64,000 nt of DNA from G963701675 sp963701675 (GCA_963701675.1 OY969623.1:8661058-8725057), one strand, 5' to 3'. Shown: positions 34,832 to 44,902, numbered from the stretch's first letter. Made by a program: numbers and translations. The notes: generated by a model not told the origin, from the sequence alone.

Positions 34832-35272
34832 ATGCAAGCGATGATTGACAAGGTCGCCAGCGAGTGCGTTGCCGTTCGGCTACGCATGCTGAATCGCGTC
34901 GTCACCAACATCTACGACGACGCCCTGCGGTCGCTCGACCTGAAGGTGAGCCAGATGAACATTCTGGTCGCCGCCGCCAAGATGGGTACGGCTCGCCCCA
35001 TTGAAGTTTGCGAACATCTCCATCTCGACGTTTCGACCCTCAGCCGCAACGTCGAACGAATGAAGGCTCGTGGCTGGCTGGAAGTTGTGCCCGACGAGGA
35101 TGGCCGCTCGCAGCCTTTTCGCCTGACACCACAGGGACGCAAGCTCCTGGAAAAGGCGGTTCCGGCCTGGAGCGAGGCGCAACAGCAGGTCAAGAAGGTT
35201 CTTGGGGACGGGTTCGTGGAGCAGTTGAACCAGGCCATGAAACGAGTCAGCAAAGGGGCCGCCGCAAGCTGA
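34832..35272 (+). CDS. MarR-family transcriptional regulator
   Basis: A winged-helix MarR regulator of about 146 residues: MQAMIDKVASECVAVRLRML, then LDLKVSQMNILVAAAK, and the recognition region PIEVCEHLHLDVSTLSRNVE followed by RMKARGWLEV and the wing DEDGRSQPFRLTPQGRKLL. I prefer the ATG at 34832; a GTG at 34817 is in frame. A GAGGAG site ahead precedes a separate ATG at 34812 with only 10 codons, which may be a leader. It probably represses itself and the next gene through the twin 16-bp operators, responding to an unknown aromatic or phenolic-type signal. Confidence 0.88.
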   Translation: MQAMIDKVASECVAVRLRMLNRVVTNIYDDALRSLDLKVSQMNILVAAAKMGTARPIEVCEHLHLDVSTLSRNVERMKARGWLEVVPDEDGRSQPFRLTPQGRKLLEKAVPAWSEAQQQVKKVLGDGFVEQLNQAMKRVSKGAAAS

Positions 35273-35285
35273 TTTTTTTCGGCAC

Positions 35286-35301
35286 ATAGTTGCATATACA
35301 A
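35286..35301 (+). promoter_or_regulatory. Second MarR operator copy
   Basis: The 16-bp ATAGTTGCATATACAA is identical to 34781-34796. It lies 12 bp ahead of the 4Fe-4S protein's start and next to its AAGGAG ribosome binding site. Binding here would repress that gene. Confidence 0.6.
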
Positions 35302-35313
35302 CAAGGAGCAGCC

Positions 35314-36655
35314 ATGAAGCTCGAAGATCACCCGACCGTGCAGCGGATTCGCCTCAAGACCGTACCTTCCGTTCCGCCCAAGAAGGAGTCGCTGGATGCC
35401 GGATGGCTGAAGCAACTGGTCCTCGATGCTGGTGCTGATGACGTGGGATTTGTCGAGATCGGCAGACCCGCTTTGGACGATCAGCGCGAAGACATCCTCA
35501 AGGCGTTCCCCCACACCAAGACACTTATCAGCTTCGTGGTTCGCATGAATCGAGAGGCCATTCGGACACCGGCTCGCTCGGTCTCCAACACCGAATTCCA
35601 CCATAGCGGGGATGAGGTCAATGACATTGCCCGGAGCGTGGTTCAGACTCTGGAAGACCGGGGAATCCGAGCAATGAACCCAGCGATGGGCTTCCCGATG
35701 GAGATGGACCGGTTCCCCGGCAAGGTATGGGTCGTGTCACACAAGCCGGTCGCGGTGGCGGCAGGGCTAGGAATGATGGGCATTCACCGCAACGTGATCC
35801 ATGAGAAGTTCGGCAATTTCATCCTGTTGGGGACCATCTTGTTGGATGCCGAGGTTTCAGAGTCTAGCCAGCCGATCAACTACAACCCTTGTCTGGAATG
35901 CAAACTGTGCGTGGCCGCATGTCCTGTGGGGGCCATCTCGCCGGAAGGGGATTTTAACTTCTCGGCCTGCTACACCCATAACTACCGGGAGTTCATGGGC
36001 GGCTTCACCGATTGGGTCGAGCAGGTGGCCGACAGCAAGAACGCCCGCGACTACCGCAGTCGAGTCAGCGATGCGGAGTCGGCCTCGATGTGGCAGAGTC
36101 TGTCCTACGGGGCGAACTACAAAGCGGCGTACTGTCTGGCGGTCTGCCCGGCCGGAGAAGACGTTATTGGGCCGTTCCTCGCCGATCGGAAGACCCATCT
36201 CAAGGAAATCGTGCGGCCGCTTCAAGAGAAGGAAGAGACGATTTACGTCACCAAAAATTCCGACGCTGAGGATCATGTCGCCAAACGGTTTCCCCACAAA
36301 AAAATCAAGCACGTGGGCAACAGCCTGCGGCCGAACACCATCAGAGGTTTTCCTGAACGGAATGCCGCACGTCTTCCAGCCGGGCAAGTCGGCGGGATTG
36401 AACGCCACTTTCCACTTCACCTTCACCGGCCATGAGCAGCGGCAGGCAACTGTCGTGATTCAGGAACAGAAGATCAGCGTGAAAGAGGGGCATGTCGGCC
36501 AGCCCGATCTGCACGTTACCGCTGACTCGCAAACGTGGATCGGCTTTCTGAGGAAGGAAAAAAACGTGGTGTGGGCACTGCTGCGGCGGAAGATTCGGCT
36601 CGATGGCCCACTCAAGCTGCTGGTGGCGTTCGGAAAGTGCTTTCCTAGGGCGTAA
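35314..36655 (+). CDS. 4Fe-4S reductase-like protein with SCP2 tail; apparent frameshift
   Basis: An iron-sulfur protein of about 446 residues. The N-terminal two thirds resemble epoxyqueuosine-reductase/reductive-dehalogenase-type proteins: ADDVGFVEIGRPAL, PNPAMGFPMEMDRFP-like and VAVAAGLGMMGIHRNVIHEK. The ferredoxin motif is CLECKLCVAACPVG (4Fe-4S), with a second CLAVCPAGED. The C-terminal ~105 residues form an SCP2-like lipid-binding domain (PHVFQPGKSAGLNATFHFTF, VTADSQTWIGFLRKE). The two parts sit in different frames, joined if one T is dropped from TTTT at 36348-36351; without this the protein ends at 36435. AAGGAG precedes the ATG at 35314. It is probably under MarR control. Substrate unknown; a hydrophobic one fits the tail. 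Confidence 0.8.
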
Positions 36656-36720
36656 CTCCCTTTTGAGTTTTCGGCACTCACCGCTGGCGGAATACAATAA
36701 ACCACTCGAAGGAAAAGTCT

Positions 36721-37359
36721 ATGCGCGACGATCCCTCATCGAGTGGCTCGAATCCAAGCCGTCGTGCATTCCTTCGGGCCACGAGTAGTGCTGCGGCAGC
36801 GGTAGTAGCTGCGGCATGTACGCCGGCGCATGGGATCAACGCTGCGGAGGAGAAAGGCGTGTCAGCGACAATGACCGATGGAATAGACATCGAGGGCGCC
36901 GTCCCGCTCACGTTGCGCATCAACGGGAAGGACTGCCAGCTTCGCGTCGACCCTCGGACGACGTTGCTCGATTGCATCCGTGAAACCGTCGCTCTCACCG
37001 GGACAAAGAAGGGCTGTGACCACGGACAATGCGGCGCCTGCACGGTGCACGTAGATGGCCGGCGCGAGATTTCATGTCTCAGTCTGGCTTTGATGCACGA
37101 TGGCGATGAAGTTACCACCATCGAGGGCCTCGGCACGCCCGACGCAATGCATCCTATGCAGGCGGCATTCGTGGCCTGCGACGCCTACCAATGCGGAATT
37201 TGCACTTCCGGTCAGATCATGTCGGCCGTTGCCTTGCTCAAGGAGCCTTGCGGTCCCGATGACGCGGCCGTTAAGGAACTGATGAGTGGCAACATCTGTC
37301 GGTGCGGCGCTTACGCCAACATCGTGGCCGCGATCCAACAAGTTCGCAAGAAGTCGTAA
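36721..37359 (+). CDS. paoA: Aldehyde oxidoreductase 2Fe-2S subunit (PaoA/YagT-like)
   Basis: The iron-sulfur subunit of a periplasmic molybdenum aldehyde oxidoreductase. The N-terminus has a twin-arginine signal (NPSRRAFLRATSSAAAA). The first 2Fe-2S site is KGCDHGQCGACTVHVDG and the second is YQCGICTSGQI with SGNICRCGAYAN. Length 212 fits PaoA. It is first of a three-gene run (36721-40662). Electrons from the Mo centre pass through it to the FAD subunit. The Tat signal would carry the whole folded complex. Confidence 0.92.
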   Translation: MRDDPSSSGSNPSRRAFLRATSSAAAAVVAAACTPAHGINAAEEKGVSATMTDGIDIEGAVPLTLRINGKDCQLRVDPRTTLLDCIRETVALTGTKKGCDHGQCGACTVHVDGRREISCLSLALMHDGDEVTTIEGLGTPDAMHPMQAAFVACDAYQCGICTSGQIMSAVALLKEPCGPDDAAVKELMSGNICRCGAYANIVAAIQQVRKKS

Positions 37360-37382
37360 GCCGCAACACAGGAGCGAACTTC

Positions 37383-38384
37383 ATGAAGACTTTTGAATTC
37401 ACTAGACCAGCCGATGCCGCGGCCGCAGTCGCGACCGCCGGAAAAGCTAAGACCGCACAGCAAGGCGCGGATGTCCGCTTTCTCGCCGGCGGAACGACAC
37501 TCATCGATCTTATGAAGCTGAACGTCGAAACGCCCGCACGAGTCCTCGACATCAACCGCTTACCGTTCAACAAGATCGAAGCAGGGCCTGACGGCGGGTT
37601 GAAAATTGGCGCCACGGTTCGGAATTCCGATCTCGCCCACCATCCCACAGTGCAACGAGATTACGCCGTTCTGTCACAGGCCCTTCTTTCAGGGGCATCG
37701 GCTCAGCTCCGCAATATGGCCACGACGGCCGGCAACCTGCTGCAACGAACGCGGTGCGCCTATTTCCGCGACACGGCGATGCCCTGCAACAAGCGTGAGC
37801 CCGGCACCGGATGCCCCGCCATCACCGGCAGCAACCGCACGCTCGCCGTCCTCGGCACAAGCGAGCATTGCATTGCAACCAATCCGTCGGACATGTGCGT
37901 GGCGATGGCGGCATTGGAAGCGACGATTCACGTGCAAGGCCCGAAGGGTTCACGCGCAGTCCCCATCGGTGACTTTCATCTTCAGCCCGGCAATACACCG
38001 CAGCGCGAGACGGTGCTTGAGCCCGGCGACCTCATCACACACGTAACGCTTCCAGCGCCCGTCGCGGGCAGCAAGCAGGTTTATCTGAAGTTGCGTGATA
38101 GGGCGTCATACGAATTCGCTTTGGCTTCAGCCGCTGTGGTGATCACGATCGCTAACGGGAACGTGACTTTGGCGCGAGTCGCGCTCGGCGGTGTAGGCAC
38201 GAAACCATGGCGCTCCCCCGAGGCCGAAGCCGCGCTGGTAGGTCAGCGTGCAGACAAGGCGAACTTCCGAAAGGCGGCGGAGGCAGCCCTGCGCGATGCC
38301 AAACCGCAAAGTGAAAACGGGTTCAAGATCGAGTTGGCCAAGCGCTGCCTCACACACGCCCTCCATATGGCCGCAATTGCCTGA
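37383..38384 (+). CDS. paoB: Aldehyde oxidoreductase FAD subunit (PaoB/YagS-like)
   Basis: A 333-residue FAD-binding subunit of the xanthine-dehydrogenase family, medium chain. FLAGGTTLIDLMKLNVETP is the FAD-binding glycine loop. Cysteines in RCAYFRDTAMPCNKREPGTG followed by C resemble the extra 4Fe-4S binding loop of PaoB. It begins at the ATG at 37383, with GGAGCG nearby. It lies 23 bp after the 2Fe-2S gene and 19 bp before the large subunit gene. Confidence 0.9.
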   Translation: MKTFEFTRPADAAAAVATAGKAKTAQQGADVRFLAGGTTLIDLMKLNVETPARVLDINRLPFNKIEAGPDGGLKIGATVRNSDLAHHPTVQRDYAVLSQALLSGASAQLRNMATTAGNLLQRTRCAYFRDTAMPCNKREPGTGCPAITGSNRTLAVLGTSEHCIATNPSDMCVAMAALEATIHVQGPKGSRAVPIGDFHLQPGNTPQRETVLEPGDLITHVTLPAPVAGSKQVYLKLRDRASYEFALASAAVVITIANGNVTLARVALGGVGTKPWRSPEAEAALVGQRADKANFRKAAEAALRDAKPQSENGFKIELAKRCLTHALHMAAIA

Positions 38385-38403
38385 ATCGGATGAAGGAACA
38401 AAC

Positions 38404-40662
38404 ATGTCAACGACACAAGACGTCCCGGCGACATCACCGATTGGTCGCAGCACGCCGCGGGTGGACGGCCCGCAGAAGGTGACCGGGAAAGCGCAGTACA
38501 CGTCCGATTTCCATTTTTCGGGGCTGCTGTATGCCGTGCCGGTCGAGGCGACGATCGCCAATGGCCGTGTGGTTAAACTCGACACCGCCGCTGCCGAGAA
38601 AATGCCCGGTGTGCGTGCGATTCTTCATCGAGAGAACATCGGCAAGATCTTTCGGTCGACTCTGGGACCGGAATTCGACGGCATTTGTGAAGAGCGACGG
38701 CCACCGTTCGAGGACGACGTCGTTCGCTACTACGGCCAATACATCGCACTCGCGGTGGCGGACACATTCGAGACCGCCAAGGGTGCGGCCGACGCAGTTC
38801 GCGCCACGTATGCCAAGGACAAGCCGAACGTCGAAACTCACCTTGCAGCGGAAGACGAGGCTGACGTGGTTGCTACGACGTTCGGCCCGCAACGGCGCCT
38901 GCAGAGCCAGCGCGGCGACGCTGAGGCCGCTTTTGAGAAGGCGCCGGTTAAACTCGACGAGACTTATGTCACGCCCGCCGAGACGCACAATCCGATCGAG
39001 CCGCACGCAACGACCGCGATCTGGGATGGCCCGACACTGACGCTCTATGAGTCGTCGCAGGGAGTTGTCAACCTCCGTGGCGTGCTCGCGCAGATGTTTG
39101 GCTTACCGCAAGAGAGCGTCCGCGTCATTACAAAGTTTGTCGGCTCGGGTTTCGGCGGAAAACTGTTTCCCTGGACGCAGTGTGCGCTCGCCGCTGCCGC
39201 AGCACGGCAGCTTGGTAAGCCCGTTAGGCTCGTGCTGAGCCGCAAGATGATGTTCCAATCGGTCGGTCATCGCCCGCGGACGCAGCAGCGCGTACGGCTG
39301 GGCGCGACTCCAGACGGCAAGCTCGTCTCGCTCTTGCACGACTATGTCTATCACCGGTCAATGCTCGACGCCCATCACGAAGACTGCGGCGAAACGACGC
39401 CGTTCCAATACAGTGTGTCCAACCTTCGCGTGAAGTTTGGCCGCGCCCGGCGCCATATCGGCGCCGCGGCCGACATGCGCGGCCCCGGCGCCGTGCCGGG
39501 CCTTTATGCGACCGAGTCGGCGATGAACGAACTCGCTGATCAACTCAAGATCGATCCGGTCAAACTCCGCATCCTCAATGAGCCGAAGATCGATGAAGGA
39601 TTAAAGCTTCCCTTTTCATCGCGGCATTTGCTCGAGTGCTTTGAGCTGGGCGCCGAGAAGTTCGGTTGGTCGAAGCGCAGGCCTGAGGTCGGCTCGATGA
39701 AGCGCGACGACTTGACGCTCGGCTGGGGAATGGCTGGTTGTTCGTGGATCGCCGGGCGATTCGCTGCCGGGGCCAACGTGGAACTCCGCGATGACGGCAC
39801 AGCCCGCGTCGCCTGCGCCACGCAGGACATCGGCACCGGCACGTACACGATTCTCGCCCAGCTCACCTCGCTGAAGACGGGCGTGCCGCTCGATAAGGTC
39901 GAGGTGGCGCTTGGCGATACATCCCTACCGGCAGGTCCACTATCGGGCGGTTCGTTGGCAACGTCATCGGTGGTCCCGGCCGTCTTTGCGGCGGCCGATA
40001 AGGCCATCGCATCGCTGCTCTCCGTCGCCACGGCAACCCCGGGGTCGCCCTTCGAGAAACGCAAGCCGGCGGACCTGGCATTTGAAGGCGGCCGGGTCTT
40101 CGTGAAGGCGGACGGTCCTGCCAATGGTGTGCCGTTCCCGGAGTTGTTGCGGCGCGCCAATCTCCGCCTGGTCACAGGCAGTGGCAAGTCCGCCGCGACA
40201 CTCGGAGATCCCAAAGCGAAGTTCTCGACCCACTCATTCGGCTGCCATTTCGTCGAGGTCACGTGGCAGCCGGAGATCGCCCGGTTGCGAGTTAGCAGAG
40301 TAGTGACGGTCATCGATGCGGGCCGCATTCTCAACCCGCTAGCCGGCCGGAACCAGATCGAAGGCGCGGTGGTGATGGGAATCGGCATGGCGCTCTTTGA
40401 GCACACGTCCTACGATCCGCAGAACGGCGCGCCAATCAACAGCAATCTGGCCGACTACGTCGTGGCGGTCAACGCGGACGTGCCGCCAATTGAAGTGCAT
40501 TTCCTCGACTTCCCCGACAAGGAGATTAATGAACTCGGGGCACGCGGGATCGGCGAGATCGGCCTGGCCGGCATCGCCGCTGCCATCACGGCGGCCGTGC
40601 ACCATGCGACAGGTGTTCGCGTGCGTGAACTGCCCGCTAAGATTGAGCATCTGCTCGTCTGA
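38404..40662 (+). CDS. paoC: Aldehyde oxidoreductase molybdenum subunit (PaoC/YagR-like)
   Basis: A 752-residue molybdopterin-cytosine-dinucleotide-type large subunit. GRSTPRVDGPQKVTGKAQYT starts the domain, then GLLYAVPVEATIANG, KFVGSGFGGKLFPWTQCALA, ADMRGPGAVPGLYATESAMN and finally NELGARGIGEIGLAGIAA with the catalytic Glu in GEIG. It oxidises aldehydes to acids in the periplasm. The cofactor-insertion chaperone (PaoD/XdhC type) is not in the window. The ATG at 38404 follows the FAD subunit closely. Upstream frame extension has no homology. Confidence 0.92.
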   Translation: MSTTQDVPATSPIGRSTPRVDGPQKVTGKAQYTSDFHFSGLLYAVPVEATIANGRVVKLDTAAAEKMPGVRAILHRENIGKIFRSTLGPEFDGICEERRPPFEDDVVRYYGQYIALAVADTFETAKGAADAVRATYAKDKPNVETHLAAEDEADVVATTFGPQRRLQSQRGDAEAAFEKAPVKLDETYVTPAETHNPIEPHATTAIWDGPTLTLYESSQGVVNLRGVLAQMFGLPQESVRVITKFVGSGFGGKLFPWTQCALAAAAARQLGKPVRLVLSRKMMFQSVGHRPRTQQRVRLGATPDGKLVSLLHDYVYHRSMLDAHHEDCGETTPFQYSVSNLRVKFGRARRHIGAAADMRGPGAVPGLYATESAMNELADQLKIDPVKLRILNEPKIDEGLKLPFSSRHLLECFELGAEKFGWSKRRPEVGSMKRDDLTLGWGMAGCSWIAGRFAAGANVELRDDGTARVACATQDIGTGTYTILAQLTSLKTGVPLDKVEVALGDTSLPAGPLSGGSLATSSVVPAVFAAADKAIASLLSVATATPGSPFEKRKPADLAFEGGRVFVKADGPANGVPFPELLRRANLRLVTGSGKSAATLGDPKAKFSTHSFGCHFVEVTWQPEIARLRVSRVVTVIDAGRILNPLAGRNQIEGAVVMGIGMALFEHTSYDPQNGAPINSNLADYVVAVNADVPPIEVHFLDFPDKEINELGARGIGEIGLAGIAAAITAAVHHATGVRVRELPAKIEHLLV

Positions 40663-40696
40663 AACAATCGGCCATCAACTTTAGGATCCGTCTTCT

Positions 40697-41995
40697 ATGA
40701 AACGAATTAGCCTCACTCGACGACAATTTGCCAAGCTCGCGGCCCTCAGCGTGGGGTATCCATCGCTAGCGAGATTTGCGGCGCCCACGATGGCTCGCGC
40801 AGCCGCCAACGAGCGCATCAATCTCGGCTTCATCGGTGTGGGCACGATGGGCGCCGCTCATGCTCGTGCGTTTCTTGGTTCTCCAGAAGTACAAGTCGTG
40901 GCCGTATGTGATGTCGTCCGAGAACGGCGCGAGCATCACCAACAACATGTGAACGCGCATTACGCCAAATCCAAGAAAGGCACGTTCGACGGCTGCAAGG
41001 TATATGCTGATTTTCGCGAACTCCTTGGTGACAAGACCATTGACGCTGTCGTGATTTCGACACCCGACCATTGGCATGCGATTCCGTGTATCCAGGCCGC
41101 CAAGTCCGGGAAGGACATTTTCTGTGAGAAACCGCTAACGCTCACCATCGCCGAAGGTCGGGCGATCGTTGAAGCGGTGCGAAAACACAAGGTTGTGTTC
41201 CAGACCGGCAGCCAGCAGCGAAGCGAGTTTGGCGGCCGATTTCGTACAGCCGTCGAACTTGTGCGCAATGGCCGCATCGGGAAGGTGCATACCGTGCGCA
41301 TCAGCATCGGTGACCCTGCGCGGCCATGCGATCTGCCGGAACAACCGGTTCCCGAAGGAACGGACTGGAACATGTGGCTGGGGCCGGCGGCGCAACGAGG
41401 GTTTAACGAAGAGTTGTGTCCGAAGGGTGTCCACAAGCATTTCCCTGCGTGGCGAAACTACCGGGAATTTGCGGGCGGCGGTCTGGCGGACATGGGTGCA
41501 CATCATTTCGACGTTGCGCAATGGGCGCTCGACATGGATCAATCGGGTCCAGTGAAAATCGAGCCACCAGTTGACCCGAAGGCCCCCAAGGGGCTTCGAT
41601 TCACTTACGCCAACGGAATCGTGATGCACCACAATGTCTTCGAAGGCGCCGCGCCGACTGCGTTTTCGAGGGCACAGAAGGAACGATCTACGTCGGGCGT
41701 GACCAGCTCCGAACCGTCCCCGAAGTGATCTTGAAGGAACCGCTCGGCCCGACGGCATTTCGAGTCTATCCGTCGACAAATCATCACAAGAACTGGCTCG
41801 AATGCCTGCTGGCGCAAGGAGTGCATCTGTCCAGCCGAGGTCGGCCACCGCTCGGCAACGGTGTGTCACCTGGCGAATATCGGCTATCAACTTCGCCGAA
41901 CTCTACGCTGGGATCCAGCGGCCGAGCGGTTCGTCAATGACGACGAAGCGAACGCGATCATCAGCCGAAAGATGAGAGAAAACTGGGCGCTGTAA
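40697..41995 (+). pseudogene. Secreted Gfo/Idh/MocA oxidoreductase with two frameshifts
   Basis: A dehydrogenase-fold protein of about 430 residues with a twin-arginine signal (LTRRQFAKLAALSVG). NLGFIGVGTMGAAHARAFLG is the dinucleotide site, and VVISTPDHWHAIPCIQAAKS, KDIFCEKPLTLTIAEGRAIV and GGGLADMGAHHFDVAQWALD are family marks. After GIVMHHNVFEGA the frame breaks (41647-41655). The continuation DCVFEGTEGTIYVGRDQLRT runs in another frame, breaks again at about 41810-41820 (a CG pair missing), then ends WDPAAERFVNDDEAN to a TAA at 41993. Either sequencing errors or a decaying gene. It follows paoC on the same strand; the substrate is probably a sugar or polyol. Confidence 0.82.
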
Positions 41996-42044
41996 GGCTA
42001 GGACTGAGTCGATCAGCAATCGCGATCTATGAACATTCGACTTC

Positions 42045-43169
42045 TCATTCGCCCTTGGGTGGCTTCGCGAGATAACTTCGGCGAATGACAGCACCGTCAT
42101 TTTCTTGGTCCCGCGTTTCAAACAAGATTCCGCCGTCAGTCTCACGTTGGACAAGGCGAACTCTTTGGGAGATGTCGGTTGTGGCCCGCTCGCCGGCATC
42201 GATTTGACGTAGGAACTCTCGGGCCAGTTCCACACTCACCGTTTGTGGTTTCGCCTTGGCGTCCCACTTAGCGATGGCCTCTACAGTGCTTGCATTTAGA
42301 AGATTGGGCCAGACCTTCTTGAACATTGCGTTGGATACGTAAACTTCCGCACCGGTAATCTGTCCGTTCACCGCAACCACGCATCCAATGACGTCATGGT
42401 GACGCTGCGGCGCCGACTTCAGTTTCGCGACGTAAGTGTTCGACACCAGCTTGAGACGCCGGTTCTCCAGCGATAGCTGCAGGCTTGAGGGCGACGCTAT
42501 GTCATTAAGCGGCCCACCAACTTGACCCGCCACTCCAACGGCTGGACTCTGGAACGTTCCACCCATTCCTGCGAATCCGCCCCCTCCGAGCCCTGAGCCT
42601 AGGCCCGACTGTGCCTTGGCGACGTTTCGCCAAACGGACTCTTGAGATTTCTCCTTACGGATGGCGATTTTCAAGTCATTGGTCGGCGCCTGGTCATTGC
42701 CGGTGGCGAAGCGACTCACGTCTTCATGGCCACGTTGTCTCCATCGACCTGACTCGCAGCAGAATGACGCGATCGGGACCTTGGTCGTTTGTTTCCCTTT
42801 GCGGGAAGGTACGATTAGATCCACGGCCAAAATGCGATCCTGCCGACCTCCTTTAACAATGTCACCGGCCTGGATGAGAATGTCCTCACTCGAGACGTTC
42901 TCGACCGCTAACTCCTCGACCTTGTTCGTTTCATGAACGATCGCTCTTTTGCTCGCAAGGGCTTCGGATAAAGTGAGAAATCGCTTCTGTTTGATTTGGT
43001 CTGGTCCGTGAATGAGAAAGACGCTTAGGTTGAGGTGAATGTACGGGCCGGTGATTTTGGTATTGGTCTTGTCATCGGCCTGGGCCGTCGGCAACCGGGA
43101 CTCTGCCGCGCTCCCAAGTGCAATCACTGTCCAACACAATGTGGTTACGCACGCCATCATTGCTCGCAT
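42045..43169 (-). CDS. Secreted DUF6569 (ARPP-1) protein
   Basis: A 374-residue exported protein. Start at the ATG at 43169, 9 nt after GGAGG; signal peptide MRAMMACVTTLCWTVIALGS, cleavage near AES/AQA. The core GPYIHLNLSVFLIHGPDQ, NKVEELAVENVSSEDILIQA and GGRQDRILAVDLIVPSRKGK, with ASFCCESGRWRQRG, is the ARPP-1/DUF6569 fold. A Gly-rich linker (about residues 195-215) splits it. Function unknown to me; the family is frequent in secreted proteins of planctomycetes. Confidence 0.8.
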   Translation of the reverse strand: MRAMMACVTTLCWTVIALGSAAESRLPTAQADDKTNTKITGPYIHLNLSVFLIHGPDQIKQKRFLTLSEALASKRAIVHETNKVEELAVENVSSEDILIQAGDIVKGGRQDRILAVDLIVPSRKGKQTTKVPIASFCCESGRWRQRGHEDVSRFATGNDQAPTNDLKIAIRKEKSQESVWRNVAKAQSGLGSGLGGGGFAGMGGTFQSPAVGVAGQVGGPLNDIASPSSLQLSLENRRLKLVSNTYVAKLKSAPQRHHDVIGCVVAVNGQITGAEVYVSNAMFKKVWPNLLNASTVEAIAKWDAKAKPQTVSVELAREFLRQIDAGERATTDISQRVRLVQRETDGGILFETRDQENDGAVIRRSYLAKPPKGE

Positions 43170-43404
43170 TGGAAAAACCTCCACAAGGATGAACCCCAGC
43201 AGAGGAACGAGCTAAACGAAAGAACTTGCGCACGATGCTTCGTATGTGTTTTCGAACGACGGCCGGTCGGTGAAATCCATGCCGACGCATCCGCCTGGAA
43301 TCCACGGCGGAAACCGCGACTATTCGTCCAGCATCTGGCGGGCAGTAATGTAGAGCGTAGTGGTCAGGTGCGATTGGCCGTCAGGTTAACAAAAGGAGCG
43401 GCAC

Positions 43405-44787
43405 ATGTCCATGTTTCGTTCACTCGGTTTATTTCCCTCCCGCAACGCGTCGCCTTACCGAGGCCCGGTGGCGCGGCTTGCGCTTGAAGCGTTGGAGGTT
43501 CGTGCACTGCTGAGCTTTCAGCCCGCGGTGGACTACGGACTAGGCGCGCTGAATTCGCCCAACCATATCGCAGCGGCGGACTTCAACCATGATCGTGTGC
43601 CGGACCTTGTGACGGCCGATGGATTGGACCGCTCGATAAGCGTTCTACTTGGCAATGGCGACGGCACGTTTCAAGAGGCCGCAAGTTACTTCGCTTTGTG
43701 GGCGCCTTACTTCGTCGCCACGGGGGACTTTGACCGCGACGGCAATGTCGACCTCGTGACGGCGAACCTCAAGGGCGAAGGCACACGGTCGGTGACGATC
43801 TGGCGAGGCCAAGGCGACGGCACATTTCAGGAGAGCGGTGACTACGCTGCGGCCACCGTCCCCAGCGGAATTGTGGCGGACGACTTCAACAATGACGGCG
43901 CGCTCGACGTGGCCGTGATGGGTGGCCTCGAGTTGAGCGTCCTACTGGGAACTGGCGACGGCGCCCTCCAGTCGGCCGTATCGTACGACGCCGGCAACAC
44001 GAAGTTCGGCGTGGCCGTCGGCGATTTCAACGAAGACGGCAACAAAGACCTGGCCACGGCCAACTGGTTCGGTGAGACCGTCAGTCTATTATTGGGCCGC
44101 GGCGATGGTTCGTTCGATACCCCGGTGGCCTTCCCGGCGAAGCTCTATGCCTGGGGAGTTGCGGTCGGAGACTTCGACCGCGACGGCAACCAGGATCTCG
44201 CGGTGCCGAACCTGCGTAGTGCCGACCTGAGTGTGTTCCTGGGGAGCGGCGACGGTACATTGCAACCTCGAACCGATTACACTGTGGGCCCACAGGATTC
44301 CAATCCGCAATCGGTTGCCGTTGCCGATTTCAACAAGGACGGGCGTGAAGACCTGGTGGTGAATAACAGCTTGCTCGGCGTGAGTGTACTCTTGGGAGTC
44401 GGTAACGGCACGTTCAGGGCGCCATTGCACTTCGGCGCCGGCGACGATCCGCGCTATGTCGCCGCGGCCGACTTCAACAGCGACAGCTTCCAAGACATGG
44501 CAGTGACCAACTTCGGTTCGCAGAGTGTTTCGGTACTCCTTAACGATGGCCGCTGGCGTAGGCCGATACTCATGCCAGACCCGACACCGCCCGGAACTCC
44601 CGACGTCCCGACGCCAGCCCCATCGACGCCGCTCCGCCCGAGCGAGGACGCAGTTGTCTTCGTCGCCGATGGCGGGGATGAGAACAAAGACATCACGCGC
44701 GTACGACCTAGCCGGCGCAGCTTGCCGCCATTCAGTAACGACCGGCCGCTTTCTGGTTTCGCCGAAGCGTGGAACATGCTTGCTTAA
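43405..44787 (+). CDS. Secreted FG-GAP/VCBS repeat protein
   Basis: A 460-residue protein made mostly of about seven FG-GAP repeats of the type 'AADFNHDRVPDLVTAD', 'GNGDGTFQ', 'SVSLLLGRGDGSF', giving a seven-bladed calcium-binding propeller. The N-terminus holds VARLALEALEVRALLS, the planctomycete LExLExRxL motif found on extracellular proteins. A Pro-rich linker (TPPGTPDVPTPAPSTP) and a short basic tail follow. AAAGGAG precedes the ATG at 43405. It is likely a surface adhesion or binding protein, inferred. Confidence 0.85.
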   Translation: MSMFRSLGLFPSRNASPYRGPVARLALEALEVRALLSFQPAVDYGLGALNSPNHIAAADFNHDRVPDLVTADGLDRSISVLLGNGDGTFQEAASYFALWAPYFVATGDFDRDGNVDLVTANLKGEGTRSVTIWRGQGDGTFQESGDYAAATVPSGIVADDFNNDGALDVAVMGGLELSVLLGTGDGALQSAVSYDAGNTKFGVAVGDFNEDGNKDLATANWFGETVSLLLGRGDGSFDTPVAFPAKLYAWGVAVGDFDRDGNQDLAVPNLRSADLSVFLGSGDGTLQPRTDYTVGPQDSNPQSVAVADFNKDGREDLVVNNSLLGVSVLLGVGNGTFRAPLHFGAGDDPRYVAAADFNSDSFQDMAVTNFGSQSVSVLLNDGRWRRPILMPDPTPPGTPDVPTPAPSTPLRPSEDAVVFVADGGDENKDITRVRPSRRSLPPFSNDRPLSGFAEAWNMLA

Positions 44788-44902
44788 TTGATCGACGCCC
44801 GTCAATCCTCCGCAGCGCCAGGCTGGCCGCCGGCGATCACGGTGAACCTCCGCTCCCGCAGCGCAGATTGCGGATCGTGGCATCGCGGTGTATCGTGGTG
44901 CC

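Noticed and set aside
39540..40406. 288-codon minus-strand open frame inside paoC
   Set aside because: Antisense shadow of a highly conserved molybdenum subunit gene; Ser/Pro/Arg-rich and unrelated to any family I know.
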